Source: Neckera pumila
Taxonomy: Eukaryota > Streptophyta > Bryopsida > Hypnales > Neckeraceae
Direction: 5' to 3'
NCBI GenBank assembly: GCA_963969595.1
Contig: OZ018408.1
Coordinates: forward strand, 3,221,823 to 3,285,822
Length of the DNA: 64,000 nucleotides
Shown: positions 48,386-60,720 of the stretch, one piece after another
Layout of the letters: each line of letters begins with the position of its first letter
Position numbering within the stretch: position 1 is the stretch's first letter
Notes under the pieces: generated by a model
What the model was told of the DNA's origin: nothing
The model's database searches: none
The model's input: the letters and a program-made list of their open reading frames with translations, nothing else
Position numbers and translations under genes: made by a program

Positions 48386-51361
48386 ATGGCAGGGAATGTG
48401 GTTTTCATTTCGATTTCCAGATATTTGATCCGTGCTGCTCTTTTGTTAATGCTAAGCAACCTGCTGCATCTATGCGATGGTCAGTGGTGGTTTACTACAA
48501 CGCAAGCACCTCCACCGTCTTCGACAGAGTATTCGCCGACTGCCTCCCCTCCGCCTGATTTTCCATCGAATTTTCGAGCCACTCCACCTCCATCACCTTC
48601 CACCTCCGCAGTTTATTATTGGACCACCCCACCCTCATCAACAGCCACTTTTGCAGGAGCTCCACCTTCAGTCAGCCCAAGCAACACCAGTACCACACTC
48701 ATTGTAATGTCTAGCTCTTTTTCATTCGGCCCTGAAACGAGCTACACCTCCGTGCAGGATGCTATCGATGCAGTCCCAGGTAAAAAATGCTTTACTCGTT
48801 ATTTTGACAGATTTTTCCATAACCCAGTGCTTGAAACTGATGTAATCCGGAGAGGTGCCTTCTAATCATCTCTCTACCAATGCTTAGCAGAAGACAACAC
48901 GGATCCGGTTACTATTGTGATTCTCTCCGGCACTTATACGTGAGTACATTTTCTTAATCCTCGTTCCTCGACTGAAGTTAGCTAAATCGAATTTTACAGT
49001 TCCTTTGCGTTGCATTTGACAAGGTTTTTGAGAATATTAGATTTTTCTGTGATTCTTTTACATCAATTGTAAATTCCATGTTGTGGATACTTGGAGGAGT
49101 CCCCATACAGTTTATCTTCCCATGATCAATCTCAGTATGATTTTGTCTAAATTTTTTTGAAAACCATGTTTTCTCCCCAAGGGTTGCTGACTGGTGTGTA
49201 AAACATTTGAACAGGGAGAAATTGTCGATCCCATCCACCAAGCCTTATATTACACTCCAAGGAGTTGGAAGGGATTCAACTATTATCACATACAATGATA
49301 CTGCCAACAGTACTGGTTCTACTAAAAAGAGCGCCACATTCTCTGTCTATGCTTCCAATTTCACCGCTCGGAACGTCACCTTCCGGGTACTTCTCAACTT
49401 CAGTCTCCACTCTAAATCAACTTTTTGTTGCACTAGATTGAATGGAATTTATTATGACCTGGTCTGCGGTCATAGGATTGCTTCGGTGACCTGGATATGA
49501 TTACGCAGCTACAGGTCATGCAAATATTCAGTCGCGCAATTTTTCTTGAGTTTGTTCTCCTTCGTCTCTTCCTTGCTGCAAGATATTTTAACTTTGTTTT
49601 CCAGGTTGTTTGATCAGCCTTGAGTCCTAATGGTGCAGAATTCGGCACCGCATGCTACAGGAGGAGAAGTTGGTGCGCAAGCAGTTGCCCTGCGGATTTC
49701 TGGAGACATGGCGGCCTTCTATGGCTGCGGTTTCGTCAGCTCGCAGGATACTATCTGCGATGAAGCCGGTCGTCACTACTTCAGAGACTGCTACATTGAG
49801 GGGAACATTGACATAATCTGGGGTGACGGACAATCTCTGTATAAGGTACTCAATATATTAACTGTTCATGGAATATTCAACCTCTGAATTTCCTCTAAAC
49901 CATGGCAGTAGTACCTAAACCATTATTTTTCTGGCTTTAAAAGTAGCTAGCTCTGTGCAAACTTGAACAGTCCACTGGAAGCGTGGTCCTCCGAGTTAAT
50001 CACCAAGTGCTTTAAGTGATAGTCATAATAAAACTCCCTCTTCATTGCAACCTAAATAAAACTGGACAGGATAAAAAACTCCATATGACCCACTCAAAAC
50101 AACCTTAAAAAACATGAGGTTCAATTAGGACGCGTATTTCGTAATGGAGGAGTAAAACTTACAGAATATCAGAGTTAAGAGTAGTAATTCCAAAATATCT
50201 TTGCCTCTCAAGGATATAGAACATTCTTTTCTCTTTACACGATCTTGAAGCTTCCTAGTTGATTACCTCGCGGATGAAGTGGGCTCTTCAATACTGGAAC
50301 AATGAATTCACAGTGTATGATTCGGGGTCTAAATCTACAAAGTCTCTAATGATATTTCCAAGCCAGTGGATTTGTAATGCTGGAGTTTCGTTGGGGGTTT
50401 CTTTCGCAGTATTGCGAGATAAATTCAACCGCAGGTGATAGCGGTGGTGGGAGCATCACGGCACAGGGTCGTCCATCCGAAAATGAAACCACTGGTTTTA
50501 CATTTGTGGGTGGCTCCATTACGGGCACTGGCGAGAGTGTTCTTGGCCGGGCTTATGGTTTGTACTCGCGTGTTGTTTTCATTGATACATACATGGATGA
50601 CGTTATCAATCCGGTGGGTTGGAGCGAGTGGCCTGCAACCCCATCCATGAGGTACCTAGCTCCAGATTTGTGATGATTCATCCTCAAATTAAATCCTGTA
50701 CTAAATAATTGCACGATTTCAATTAAATTCCCCATTTGCTAGCTTGAATTGATCATGAATATTCATTTTCATGTCCTCCGAACAGACACATTTAATTTCT
50801 TTGATAATCAATCGTGCTGGGATGAGTCTCCAGGGAGCCTGATTAGCATTTGAAGTTGAACTGAATTTGTCGCGTTTTCCTCATGCAGCAGTTCACGCCG
50901 CCTTTTGAACAACTCAACAATCAGGTACTTGATTTCTTTTAAATCGTCGCTAAATCGTGGCTACATATTGACTATGAGGATATACAACACATGAACAGCA
51001 TAGCATAGGGTCAAGTTTTGGTACACCTCTAGGTCAGACTTTGAAAATTTATTACATATACTTGGTAAAATGCATTGGAATTGTCTGTCATTTACTTATG
51101 TACAAGAACTTTAAAAAAGTAAGTGATATAAACTATGCTCAGCCAGTTTCTTCAACAGTCGCTATTAGGTGTTACTCTTAAAGAAACTGTAAAATGGATG
51201 TCTGCAGACATGAGTACTACGCCGAATATAATAACACGGGTCCAGGAGCAAACTTAACAACTCGAGTAAGCTGGATGAGTAATTTAACCGACGCTGACGC
51301 TGCCAACTTCTCAAGCACAGGTTTCATTGATGGACCATTATGGCTGACTTCGGAAACATGA
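48386..51361 (+). CDS. Pectin methylesterase (pectinesterase), 6 exons, about 405 aa
   Basis: Cell-wall enzyme that removes methyl esters from homogalacturonan. Exons 48386-48779, 48891-48939, 49215-49386, 49639-49845, 50410-50651 and 51208-51361 join in phase throughout. Signal peptide at residues 1-32, then a Pro/Ser/Thr-rich linker (33-105) instead of a PMEI pro-domain, then the catalytic beta-helix. Active-site residues are in place: Gln219 in GAQAVAL, Gln241-Asp242 in SSQDTI, Asp263 in EGNIDIIWG, and Arg321 in VLGRAYG. Family landmarks [48 protein letters not shown] and GFIDGPLWL are present. Usual DFIFG and LGRPW are here DIIWG and LGRAY, conservative but uncommon. Exon 4 starts exactly at the NSAP motif, which fixes that acceptor. 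Probably active, slightly atypical. Confidence 0.9.
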
Positions 51362-52158
51362 CCTAACATCTTCTGTGCATGCAATCTCTGCATGTCTGGC
51401 TCCACTCCCTGACCACTTTCAAATCTCTCCGTCAAAACCAGCATGGTCTGTAGGCCAGCGACAGCTTTACGGTCTGACGAATACATTTGATCAGACTTTA
51501 AAATCAGAAGCCCGGATGATGTTCGTTCGAATGTGCGTTCGGATCTGGAGCTAATATGTCTATAAGCATGCTGATCTTTGTAAAAGATTAACATGCTGGG
51601 ATTTTTAGAGTGGGAGGCAAAGGGATAGAACTAGAGAAGTGGATTCCTCAAAGATTTTTCAAGTGACCATATGAACATTGGCCCTAGTGCATTTTCTTGT
51701 TTCGACAAGATTTAGATTCAGAAATTGGTCATAGCATCAAGTGAAGCATAGTTCATCAGTGTTCAGTTAGGTTTGGAATGTCATGAATTTGATTTTTTCA
51801 TGATTGTTTTGCTTCAACTCCAGTTCATATCTGAAGAGCCCAACGGAGAAGTAGTATCTTTGGATACAGAAAAATGATACCACCTGTGAGAGCAACTTGC
51901 AGATTTGCAGACCAAATTCATGAAATTCTGATAAATGATATTTCTGTATAAAGATGCAAAAATGTGCAAAAATTCAGAAAAGGATTGAGACGGTTAGGGG
52001 TTAATTGGTTTCCAGCTCTACAGAATGGAAATCCAGGAGAATATGTAAATATCAGGCAACAGTTACATACATCGGTGATTTGGAATTCCATAATAATCCA
52101 ATCATGAATTCGAAAATTAATGGCATTCACCCACTCGTAACTAATTATGCAGCAATCT
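51362..52158. other. 3' flank of the pectinesterase gene
   Basis: No gene recognised. A lone piggyBac-like GGTTAGGGGTTAA ends at about 52004 without a partner. Confidence 0.5.
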
Positions 52159-52670
52159 TCAAGTTTCAGGTGTTCGTCTCTCAGGAAGTTGAAGCCTTTC
52201 AACTTCCTCGTTAAAATACTCAAAATACCGTTGACCATTACCGATGCGTTTTGATCTAAACTGTTGGAACAAAAGGATGAAATGCTTCGCGATTAATATC
52301 ACTCTGCCTTCGTGGAAAATAATTTCAACCAATGTTGTCTGATATAGCTGCATACAAAACTTCCTCTGAAACTCAGAGAGTTTGCCGTTGAACCTCTTCA
52401 AGGTTCTCTAGAGTATCGCAACTTGGAGGAGGTTGAATTTCACAATCTTTGCTCCATTCCTTGAAGTCCTCAGGCACAAACTTCTTCGAGGCCGCACCAA
52501 TTTGGTCACAATTCACCAGCACAGCAACACAACTCCGTCAAAATCCTGTTGTTGTTGTTGTTGTTATTGTTAGGAAGCTCAGATTTCCTTCAATCAACAA
52601 CTTGGCGACCATATTCCTGGCAGTTCTAGAAGGCCCCATAACAAGAAGTCTACCCTTCTTCCTTTAAATT
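52159..52670 (-). pseudogene. Fragments of a degenerate P-loop-like protein gene
   Basis: Read on the minus strand, about 52660-52560 gives RLLVMGPSRTARNMVAKLL, which looks like a GTPase G1 strand-loop-helix with the GKS lost. About 52520-52400 gives KKFVPEDFKEWSKDCEIQPP, and 52401-52159 encodes an Arg/Phe-rich frame. Frames shift between the pieces and a (TTG)n run at 52550-52569 interrupts them. Probably a second decayed copy or the 3' part of the GTPase remnant at 52840-53270. Low certainty. Confidence 0.3.
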
Positions 52671-52839
52671 TGAACGCATGTAGAGAATTGCAGGCAATTT
52701 CAATCCTTTTATAATTCAGACAGTCTCCTTACCCTTCTCATTTCTCCGTGACTTCTTTGAACTTCATTGCAACTTGGAAGCCCACAGGAATGAACCTCTG
52801 GCATCCACTGAAAATTAATCTCACGTCAGCCATGTTTTC

Positions 52840-53270
52840 TCAAAGGCTTCGGGGCGTGGGCAGTCGGTGAAAATAACCACAAAATAACCCTCCCCACGTG
52901 CAAACTCTTCCGTGAAAAAATCCCACAGACGTGTACCACTGGTGAACATACAAAATGTAGTTGTAATTCTCTAGACCTCGTTGATGTTCACAACTTACTC
53001 CTCGCCTCTGCATCTGAAACACGATCATGTTCACCTTCGCCAAATCCATCGGTGTTTATAACGACCAGGTGTTCATTCTCCTCTCCTCTCTTTGAAATGA
53101 TATCGGCTGTCTACGCACAATGCACTGGCTTGAAACTTGAAAGGCGGGTTCACATGCCCTTTGATCAACATGCTGGTCACGGTGGACTTTCCTGATCCGG
53201 TTCTTCGAAACAGCAAATGACACCTTCTTTTCCTTCATTTCAATTAATTTAGAATCATCTGATTGGACCG
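52840..53270 (-). pseudogene. P-loop GTPase remnant (AIG1/GIMAP-like)
   Basis: Minus-strand reading gives, near 53215, RRTGSGKSTVTSMLIKG, a G1 P-loop (GxxGSGKST). Then, in a shifted frame near 53055, HLVVINTDGFGEGEHD, which fits the G3 DTxGFG-type motif. In a third frame near 52930-52850 comes DFFTEEFARGEGYFVVIFTD, like the strand before G4. The order matches AIG1-type GTPases (immune-associated nucleotide binding in plants). The pieces need at least two frameshifts or unrecognised introns, so it is called a pseudogene; a multi-exon gene cannot be excluded. Confidence 0.5.
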
Positions 53271-53779
53271 TACAACCCCAAAGAAGGCATGACTTATTAG
53301 TTGACATCCATCAGAGACAGTCCACTAATCTCTAGAAATTTTAAACAACAATTGAAGAAGATTGTCACAAGTGGCAGTGTTTCGAATGTGCTGTACAGTA
53401 CGGAAGCCCTACTCACCTAAACTCTTTGCTTGCCACGAACCTACGTCGCTATTTTCCCACAGAATATTAAATGCAAGACAGTGCCGCCCTCCAATGCTGG
53501 CTGAACACTTGCATAAATTTGCAAGCTAAGAAAACTAGCTCCTATATCTGCACCTGGATGTGACCCTTACGCAAGAATACATGAGCAAAATCCAAATCGT
53601 CTAGATTTCCAGAACTGAAGCGGAAGCAAAGCTAGAGGACTATACAGTATATGATACTAGCCAGTAACTGCGAGGAATGAGGATCATTGTTTGCCGTGAG
53701 GAAGGAAATGCAACGTCAGCTTACTTTAGGGATGAGCTCAGGTGTGGGAGTGCAATGCAAGCTCAGCATGCAACTGCTG

Positions 53780-54245
53780 CTGCTGCTGCCTGGTCTTCCA
53801 CTTCACTTTAATTTTACAATTGGGAAGTGGGTGTCCGCAAACCCTGTCCCACGCAACAGTGACAATCTTTTCAGAGAACTTAATAAGGTGCCTGTACCTC
53901 GGCCAAGCCTTGCAGTACAGTCACTGAGATTTCTTCCAGGAAACCGTGCATGTAGACAGCAATGTCAGCAATTGACAGCGCGCCTTCGTTTTCAGAAGAT
54001 GCCAGGCTTCGGGGAATAGCTCTTTGCCAGGACCACCGCGTGACTGGGCTTTGAACAGGAATTCTTAACTATTAATTACGGAGTAGTACAAACGCTTTCT
54101 TTGCATGGAATCATGGATCCCCGGGGGGTACGGTTGACACTGACGATCCTGACATGGAAAAGCTCATCAATTGGCAATGAGCTAGCTCACTCGGCAGAAT
54201 GAAATTGACAAGTTGGAGAATCAGATGGAGGTGCTGAAGTAATAC
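53780..54245. pseudogene. Short gene-like fragments on both strands
   Basis: On the minus strand, about 54015-53890 reads SLASSENEGALSIADIAVYM and ends at a GGCCGAG/GTACAG donor-like site. About 53870-53780 reads IVTVAWDRVCGHPLPN. These could be upstream exons of the GTPase remnant. On the plus strand, 54130-54235 reads DTDDPDMEKLINWQ, stop, then LTRQNEIDKLENQMEVLK, coiled-coil-like, followed by a stop. No family assigned. Confidence 0.25.
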
Positions 54246-55670
54246 GCGGGTGTATCAGAGCTTTCTGAGCTTGCATTGCACTTCAATTCTACTGCTGCAA
54301 GAATTTCATTGTTTCATTTCAATCTTCAGCCAGCGCATTTCTGAGTCAGACAAAGAATCTCGTTTACTACGTACGTACCCCAGCCTGTGTCGAGTTTCCA
54401 CATTGCATTTAAGAATTCAGTTTCCTCGTATTGCAAATCCGACAGCAAACTCTAATTAAGAGAAGGCTCGCATCCCGGGGCTGCATGCATGTGTTCGCAA
54501 GTGTGGTCAAATTTTTCTTTATTGTGACAGGAAAAGGGAATACCAGAGTGAATTTTTAGCGCACTCATTGAAGTAGCAGTGTTTCTAGCTTTGTGAAACT
54601 TGAAACTCTAGATCGTGAAAACGCGTGGAGGTGCGTACTGAGGAGCAGTTTCAGACTGTTGAGAATTAAAAGCAGTGGGAGCTTGACAGTAAGCTATGTG
54701 CGGATCAAATATAGTTTATATGTTCAGAGCACTCAGGGCTCGTGGTTTGCTCAGGGCTCGGAATGTTATCAATGGAATTGATGACTGACGAAAAAAACAG
54801 CCTCAACTACCCATTAGCTTCAACTACCCAAAATTTCAGCCCCTTTTGGGCTGGAGGCCGGCCTCAACTACCCATTAGAATAAGATTATAACAGGGTGTC
54901 AATTCTCTCATATGTAAAGGCCTTAAGGCCAAGAAGCCAGGCGGATTCAATAAAATCTACAAAAAAAAAAGAGTGAGGGCTGAAATTTTCTAAGCCACTT
55001 TACACCTAGAGACTGGTCCAGTTCCCCATGAGGTTGATTGCACAAAATCCAACGGTAATGATTTGTTGAAAAAAATAATTTTTTATAAAAAAGATTTTTT
55101 TTAATTGAAATCAAACATTGGCCCCAAGGCCAAGAATTGGCCTCCCATTTTTGGTGCACCCAATTCAATGAGCTCGGGCCATGTCAAATCATGTCTCTTT
55201 TGAATAAAAAACTCAATCCACCAAATTGGCCCAGCCTCTTGGTATAAAGGAGTTGGGGCTGATTTCAGCCTTTTGTCCAATCAAAAGTCAGGATTCTTGG
55301 TCTTTGACACAGGAAATTGGCCTGGCCTCTTGGTGTAAAATCGGCCCTTAGTCATTTGACCCTTTCACTCCCAAATTCTTCTTTGAATTTCAGCATATTT
55401 TTGTTCACATCTCTATAAATATATTTTTGATTTATTAATTTCTTGATTTCACCAAATTGGTCAACAACAATTGTTGTTTTTAACCTCTTAATACTCTAAC
55501 TCATTGTAGCAAGGCTAAGTACACTCCTCAATGTATTTTGGTGTGGTCCAAATTATAGATACCATTATAGTATTTGAGATAATTTTATTTAGCATTGCTG
55601 CTATGATTTAAGGATTGCACACTCTTCAATGATCAAGTTTTTCTTTTTACCATTAGTAGTCATTAGAGAA
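54246..55670. other. Intergenic DNA with a short direct repeat
   Basis: No gene seen. CCTCAACTACCCATTAG occurs twice (54801-54817 and 54862-54878) around a GGGCTGGAGGCCGG segment. 55190-55350 contains near-duplicated phrases (GGCCCAGCCTCTTGGTATAA / GGCCTGGCCTCTTGGTGTAA). Confidence 0.45.
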
Positions 55671-56051
55671 ATTTTCAGCCCTAAAGAGGGCCATACGAAG
55701 TTGACATGCTATGCTATTCTTTGCATGGCCTGTCAACTTCAAAAATGCTCTTGGTGAGCAGTCATAGTCTCTGACTGCTTGCCAAAGCAATCAAATTCCG
55801 CAGAATTTTTTTTTTTTTTTTTTAATTTTTTTTTTAAAAAAATTTTAAATTTTTTTTTTTAAATTAAGATAACTATTATTATTATTATTATTATTATTCA
55901 AATTTCTGGATTCCTGAGCCACTGCCGTTGCAGTTTCAGCAGGGCAGAAATAGGGAAAAAATGATTTTTTGAACAAAATAAAAGCAAATTTCAAGGGACT
56001 TTAAAGGGCTGTGGAGCAGCCCTCCATAGGCCTGAAATTTCTTCTAATGGT
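55671..56051. mobile_element. Family C MITE, reverse of the copy at 4889
   Basis: About 380 bp with inverted ends ATTAGAGAAATTTTCAGCC and (reverse complement) ATTAGAAGAAATTTCAGGCC. It shares GAGCAGTCATAGTCTCTGACTG, a T-rich core and CAGCAGGGCAGAAATAGGG with 4889-5157. Confidence 0.7.
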
Positions 56052-57181
56052 TACAATTATTTGTACATAGTAGTGTAAGGCTGCACAATAATCTCAATTG
56101 CATACAAAGTAGCAATCCATCAATCAAAGTGGCAACCTAACTATCAAAATGACAATCTCTAAGGTAGAAGCACCTGTTGTCAACCGCACTTAGTACCCAA
56201 TCTATAGGTTGCCCTATTTCCAACCTTAAGTTGGAAATCAGGCTTCAAGTGTTTTCTTTTTGTCTTTTTCAAGATTGGGACTAATAAGGTTACGATATAT
56301 GTCCCAAAGTAGGGAGCATTCTTGAACAATTAGAATTGGAAGACTCTAGACATTGGCTACTAGTGAAGTGCACTTTTTGGCTCCCAAAATTCACAATAAT
56401 TTCAATTTCGGGAAGAAAATTTTGAAAATTTTGCAATCCCCATATTTCCTATCTTCCTGCATGGGAAAATTTTCCACCATCTCAGATTGCGCACAATCTG
56501 CTCCAAAATTGCTTAAATGATCGACTACTATTGCTTCTACCTTAAAATACAACATCATTTTACAACCAAAGTGAAGTACAGTCTAGAATAATTGGTGATA
56601 AAAGCTCTCTTTGGTCTAGTCCCATAATTGTAGGAATAACACTATTTGAGAAGCACTAACAAATTGAATGAACAGTGTAGCAGGCCTAGAAAGTGCAAAA
56701 CCAATGAGGTGAAGAATTGTCAGTAGAATTTTTGGATAATTCAAATGGAACTATGGAAGCAATTTTAACCTTAACGTGCCTAAGGAGCCAAATTTTGACT
56801 TTGGGATGACAATAGAAGCCTGTTAGAGGAAGCAAATCAAAAAAATTCATCCAATTATTTTGTATGTTGTCCAGTTGTTCTTTTCACTTGTCATGTGTTG
56901 AAAAATATCATCATGGGTGTCTTACATATTTTTGTATGAATTTGGATGCATGCACCACAAATGATGTTATAGAAAATGTTTAACTCCTTGCACTGGTTTT
57001 GTATTTCACCCATGAAAATGATCTATTTTGAATTTGATTTCAACTAATGAAATGAAGGAAATCAAGTCTAGTTTATAAGTATAATTTGAAATTGTAAAAA
57101 AGCAGATATTCTATTGGATTACATTATAGTAATATTCACTACAATATACACTTATGGTGTAATTTTCATTGAAGTTTGTAT
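56052..57181. other. AT-rich intergenic DNA
   Basis: Nothing recognised in either strand beyond short AT-rich open frames. Confidence 0.5.
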
Positions 57182-57480
57182 TACATCTCGAACTTCCTAT
57201 GCCACTGAATGTCCATTTTTGTCGTACGGATTCCGTGAATTCATACCTGTGTACCGCTATCGCACTGATTCCGTGCGTTAAAATAGGCCCAACTTTTGTA
57301 CGTTTGGTGTACTAGATTGATATAAACGGAATTCGTGCCACTTCCGTATCATTGAGCCATGTATTGTAATCATGCAAATTTGACACTTTCGTATACCACT
57401 GTATCCGTGTATTTTCTTCATGGAATAAATGTTGTTTTGTACAAATTTTTAAAAAAAATCTAAATTTAAAAAAAGAATGT

Positions 57481-57630
57481 AAGAAAAAAGTTTAATATAA
57501 AAAATAAAAAAAATTCAGCCCCCATACCTGGGCAGTCTCCTTACCCATGCAGCAACCACCACCCGGGCAGCTGGGATGGAACACACGACCTCCTAGATGG
57601 GAGGTCATGACTTTGGCCAATGCACCATGT
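57481..57630 (-). mobile_element. tRNA-derived SINE
   Basis: On the minus strand the 5' part reads TGGTGCATTGGCCAAAGTCA (box A-like), GACCTCCCATCTAGGAGGTC (anticodon-arm-like hairpin), then GTGTTCCATCCC (box B-like). It is followed by a body with CTGCCCGGGTGGTGGTTGC and a T-rich 3' tail at 57481-57513. This layout is that of plant tRNA-derived SINEs. Boxes are imperfect, so it is likely old. Confidence 0.6.
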
Positions 57631-57734
57631 TCTAATTCATATATATATGCACACTCCAGAATTAAAAACTTACTTGTATACTTTGTGCGATTTTTTTTCA
57701 TTTCTTTTGTTAATTCAGCAGACTTTGGTGGCCG

Positions 57735-58035
57735 TTTAGGCATAGTAGAATTCATTTTTTCAAAAAAAGTTGAACTAATAAAAGGTGGTAAATGAAGCCA
57801 GCTTCCATTTCCAAAAATCCGTTTCCAATTTGAAGTTTCCCTTGAAAAGTTATGGACAAAATTCAGAGAGGGTGTTTAAAAATGTCAAAGAAAATTTCCA
57901 TTCCAACCCCTCTCTGAACTTTGCTCATAACTTAATATTGGAGACTTCAAGTAGCAAACGGATTTTTGGAGATAAAAGTTAGCTTGATTTCCTAACTTAG
58001 TTCAAAGTTTTCTAAAAAATATCATTCTATTATGC
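57735..58035. repeat. Family D foldback repeat, copy 2
   Basis: Two arms around about 57890. Landmarks: AAAAATCCGTTTCCAATTTG / AGTAGCAAACGGATTTTTGG, and GAGAGGGTGTTTAAAAATG facing CCAACCCCTCTCTGAACTTTG. Related to 18784-19343 and 62704-63795. Can fold into a long hairpin. Confidence 0.65.
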
Positions 58036-58129
58036 CTACATGGCAACCAAAGTCTGCTGACTTTAAAAAATACGGAATTGTGAATGATCTAGTTTGAAAA
58101 TAAAATTCCATTTTACATAGAATTCTAAT

Positions 58130-59770
58130 CTTGCATAATTAATACTCAATTCTTCTGCAATTCCAATCAAGCATACCAAATTGAAGTTCCGAAAATGCAA
58201 AATTCTATTTTTGGTGAATTTTTGAAGCCAATTTGCATGATAGTTTATAGAAAACAATTGGTAATGATTTTTTTTAATCCAATTGTGTAGATATTTAGGA
58301 AACATCCATATGCACATCTTTCATATTAAAAAACACCCCCTTAAGTAACAAAAATATTATCTAGGACAAGTTCCATATGAGGCATCATATGACCAAACTT
58401 TGTAAAATAGATATTTCTATATTTTAAGTAGATTTTGGCAAATTAATTGTACCATCATGTTCACATTTACAAAAGTAGTCACAATGTGCAGGTCAAATAG
58501 CAAAATCTAGTTTAAACATAGAAATATGTATTTGACAAAGTTTGGTCATATAATGCCTCACATTTAACCCCTAAAGGTTTTTGACTATGTTTTCACCAAA
58601 AACGTTCCAAAATTGCCATTTCTAATACAAGTATCAAATTTTAGAAAAAATATTTTAGAAAAAATATTTTTGGACACATGTAACCGTAGGATCTTGTAGT
58701 AAACTTGTTTGAAAAGATGTGGAAAAGATTTCAGAATTTTCCACCGTGTGGATTGCAAGATATTAGTATTTGAATTGAGAAAAATCCTTTTTTGTCCCTG
58801 CGAAAATCCGGGCAGCTGCACTTCACAAGGTCACATTTATATGAAAAATGTCCAAAACGGTGGTTACTCTTTGAATTCATTTTTTAGGTCAAGTTGGCTA
58901 TATGCTTGAAAAATTTCAGATCATTTGGATTTGTACAACATATAGGAAAAAAATAGTAAGTAGAAAGAAGTAGAGAATGATTCAAAACACGGAATTGTTA
59001 AGAATTTAATCATACAATTACAAAATGCCAATCCCAATGGTTATAATGTTTTCAAAACCTATCTACAACCAATGTTTTTTGTTTTTTTCAAATATATTGA
59101 AAATTGAGTGAAATAAAGGGCTTCAAAGTTTATTTTAGAGTAGAGATTCCATAACTACCCTCAAACTAAGAATCCTCATAACTTTTGACTCATAGATCAA
59201 AATGGAATGATTCAAAGCTTCCCGCGTATATATAAATCCAAAGAACCAATTTTGAATGTTTATTTTTTTTTAAATTGATTTTTAAAGAATTTTTTTTTGC
59301 TGCCCGGGCTGCCCGCCGAGCATTGAAAATCACTTATCATGCAATAACTTTTTACCCATATAATCAAAAGTTATGAAAATTGTTGGGCTTTAAAGCTACT
59401 CCTCAGAAGAGTGTTGTGTAAAAATTTCAAAGAAAAAAAATAAAGTCTCCACTCGTAATGAGCTGCCTCAAAAAGCTATGTTCTCAAAAAAGCATGTTCA
59501 GTGCTTTAGGGGTTAACTCTTCCTTGCTCATATTTTGTTACTTAAGGGATGCTTTTTAATATAAAAGATGTGCATATGGATGTTCCCTACATATCTACGC
59601 AATTGAATTAAACAAATTCACCACCAATTGTTTTTATAAAGTATTATGTATAACCATGCAAATTGGCTTTAAAAATTCACCAAAAATGGAATTTTTCATT
59701 TTTGGAACTAAAATTTGGTATGCTTGATTGGAATTGCATAAGAATTGAGTATTAATTATACAAGACAAAA
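58130..59770. mobile_element. Foldback element with about 240-bp arms, interrupted by family A copy 4
   Basis: The left arm (about 58130-58360) and right arm (about 59535-59770) are inverted copies sharing TAATTAATACTCAATTCTT, CAATTCCAATCAAGCATACC, GCCAATTTGCATG and AACATCCATATGCACATCTT. The loop holds a smaller hairpin (58378-58555, arms around CATATGACCAAACTTTG / CAAAGTTTGGTCATATAATG) and the family A element. Confidence 0.75.
58564..59516. mobile_element. piggyBac-type non-autonomous element, family A copy 4
   Basis: 953 bp with TTAA at both ends. Left TTAACCCCTAAAGG, right CTTTAGGGGTTAA. Same orientation as copies 1 and 3, inserted in the loop of the foldback element. Confidence 0.88.
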
Positions 59771-60169
59771 ATATCCAATTTTTCTCTATACTATGCAAAG
59801 AAAATTTGAATAGCAAAATAAACAATTTGTAAATGAACTGTAGCCCACTATACTATTCGAATAAAATAAAATTTGACCATTTTGTTGACTTGTGCCAAAT
59901 CAACTAAAAAATATAAAAAAAAAATATCTATGCAATATCCAAATCAACCAAAATTTGGTTTTTTGTCCAATCCGGAATGTTCTAAACTACGCCCACTATT
60001 AGTTGCATGATCTTGCTTCACGGTGTCCAATTTTAAATGGACAATCTCACATTTACAAAGGTTATTCTTAACCAACACACTACAGCATAGAGTGATGAAT
60101 CACTTGTTGAAATGTTTGTGGATTTATTCATACTTAAAACTATTCATTGTTCTTGGGGATTCTTTTGCC

Positions 60170-60720
60170 ATTTTTAAAAAAATCAAAAATTAAAAAGAAT
60201 TTTTTCTTTCTTTGCATTAGATCGTGTTGGCTCTTTGGTGCATCCCAAAAAAATTCAAAAATTTTGTGATTTGTTTTTCACGAAATTGAAATAGTTGAAA
60301 ATTGTTTTCTTTTCCACAATGGACTTTGGATATTTTTGGCAATGTAAAAAACTTTTTTTTTTCATTTTCCTCTTGGAATATATCAGGCAAGAATTTTTTG
60401 GTATCTAAAAAAAAATTTGAAAAACTTGAAAATTATTTTTGACAAAATTGTCATGGCTGGGAGTTGGATTTTTTCCAAATCGGACTTTGGATAATTTTAG
60501 TGATGTTAAAAACTTTTTTCTTTCAATATTTTTTGGCAGTATAGTATGCAAGCTTTTATGTATTTCTAGAAAAATATTTGTTAAAATTTTCATTTTCTTT
60601 TTCTTTTTTGACAAAATCATGATGGATAGAAGCTGTTCTTTTTTCAAAGAGGACTGCTGACATTTTTAGCAATCTTTAAAACTGCTTTTTTTTGCAAAAA
60701 TATTTCACAACTTTCCTTTC
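60170..60720. repeat. Tandem array, about three units of roughly 170 bp
   Basis: Diverged units each contain a GGACTTTGGATATTTTTGGCAATG-like phrase (about 60320, 60482, 60650), followed by TAAAAACTTTTTT and a TTGACAAAAT block. Non-coding. Confidence 0.5.

Noticed and set aside
57555..57627. A functional tRNA gene
   Set aside because: Box A and box B are imperfect, no cloverleaf closes, and a T-rich tail follows; a tRNA-derived SINE fits better.
60170..60720. CRISPR-like array
   Set aside because: Units are about 170 bp, diverged and without short identical repeats separated by unique spacers; the DNA is plant nuclear. No CRISPR array was seen elsewhere.
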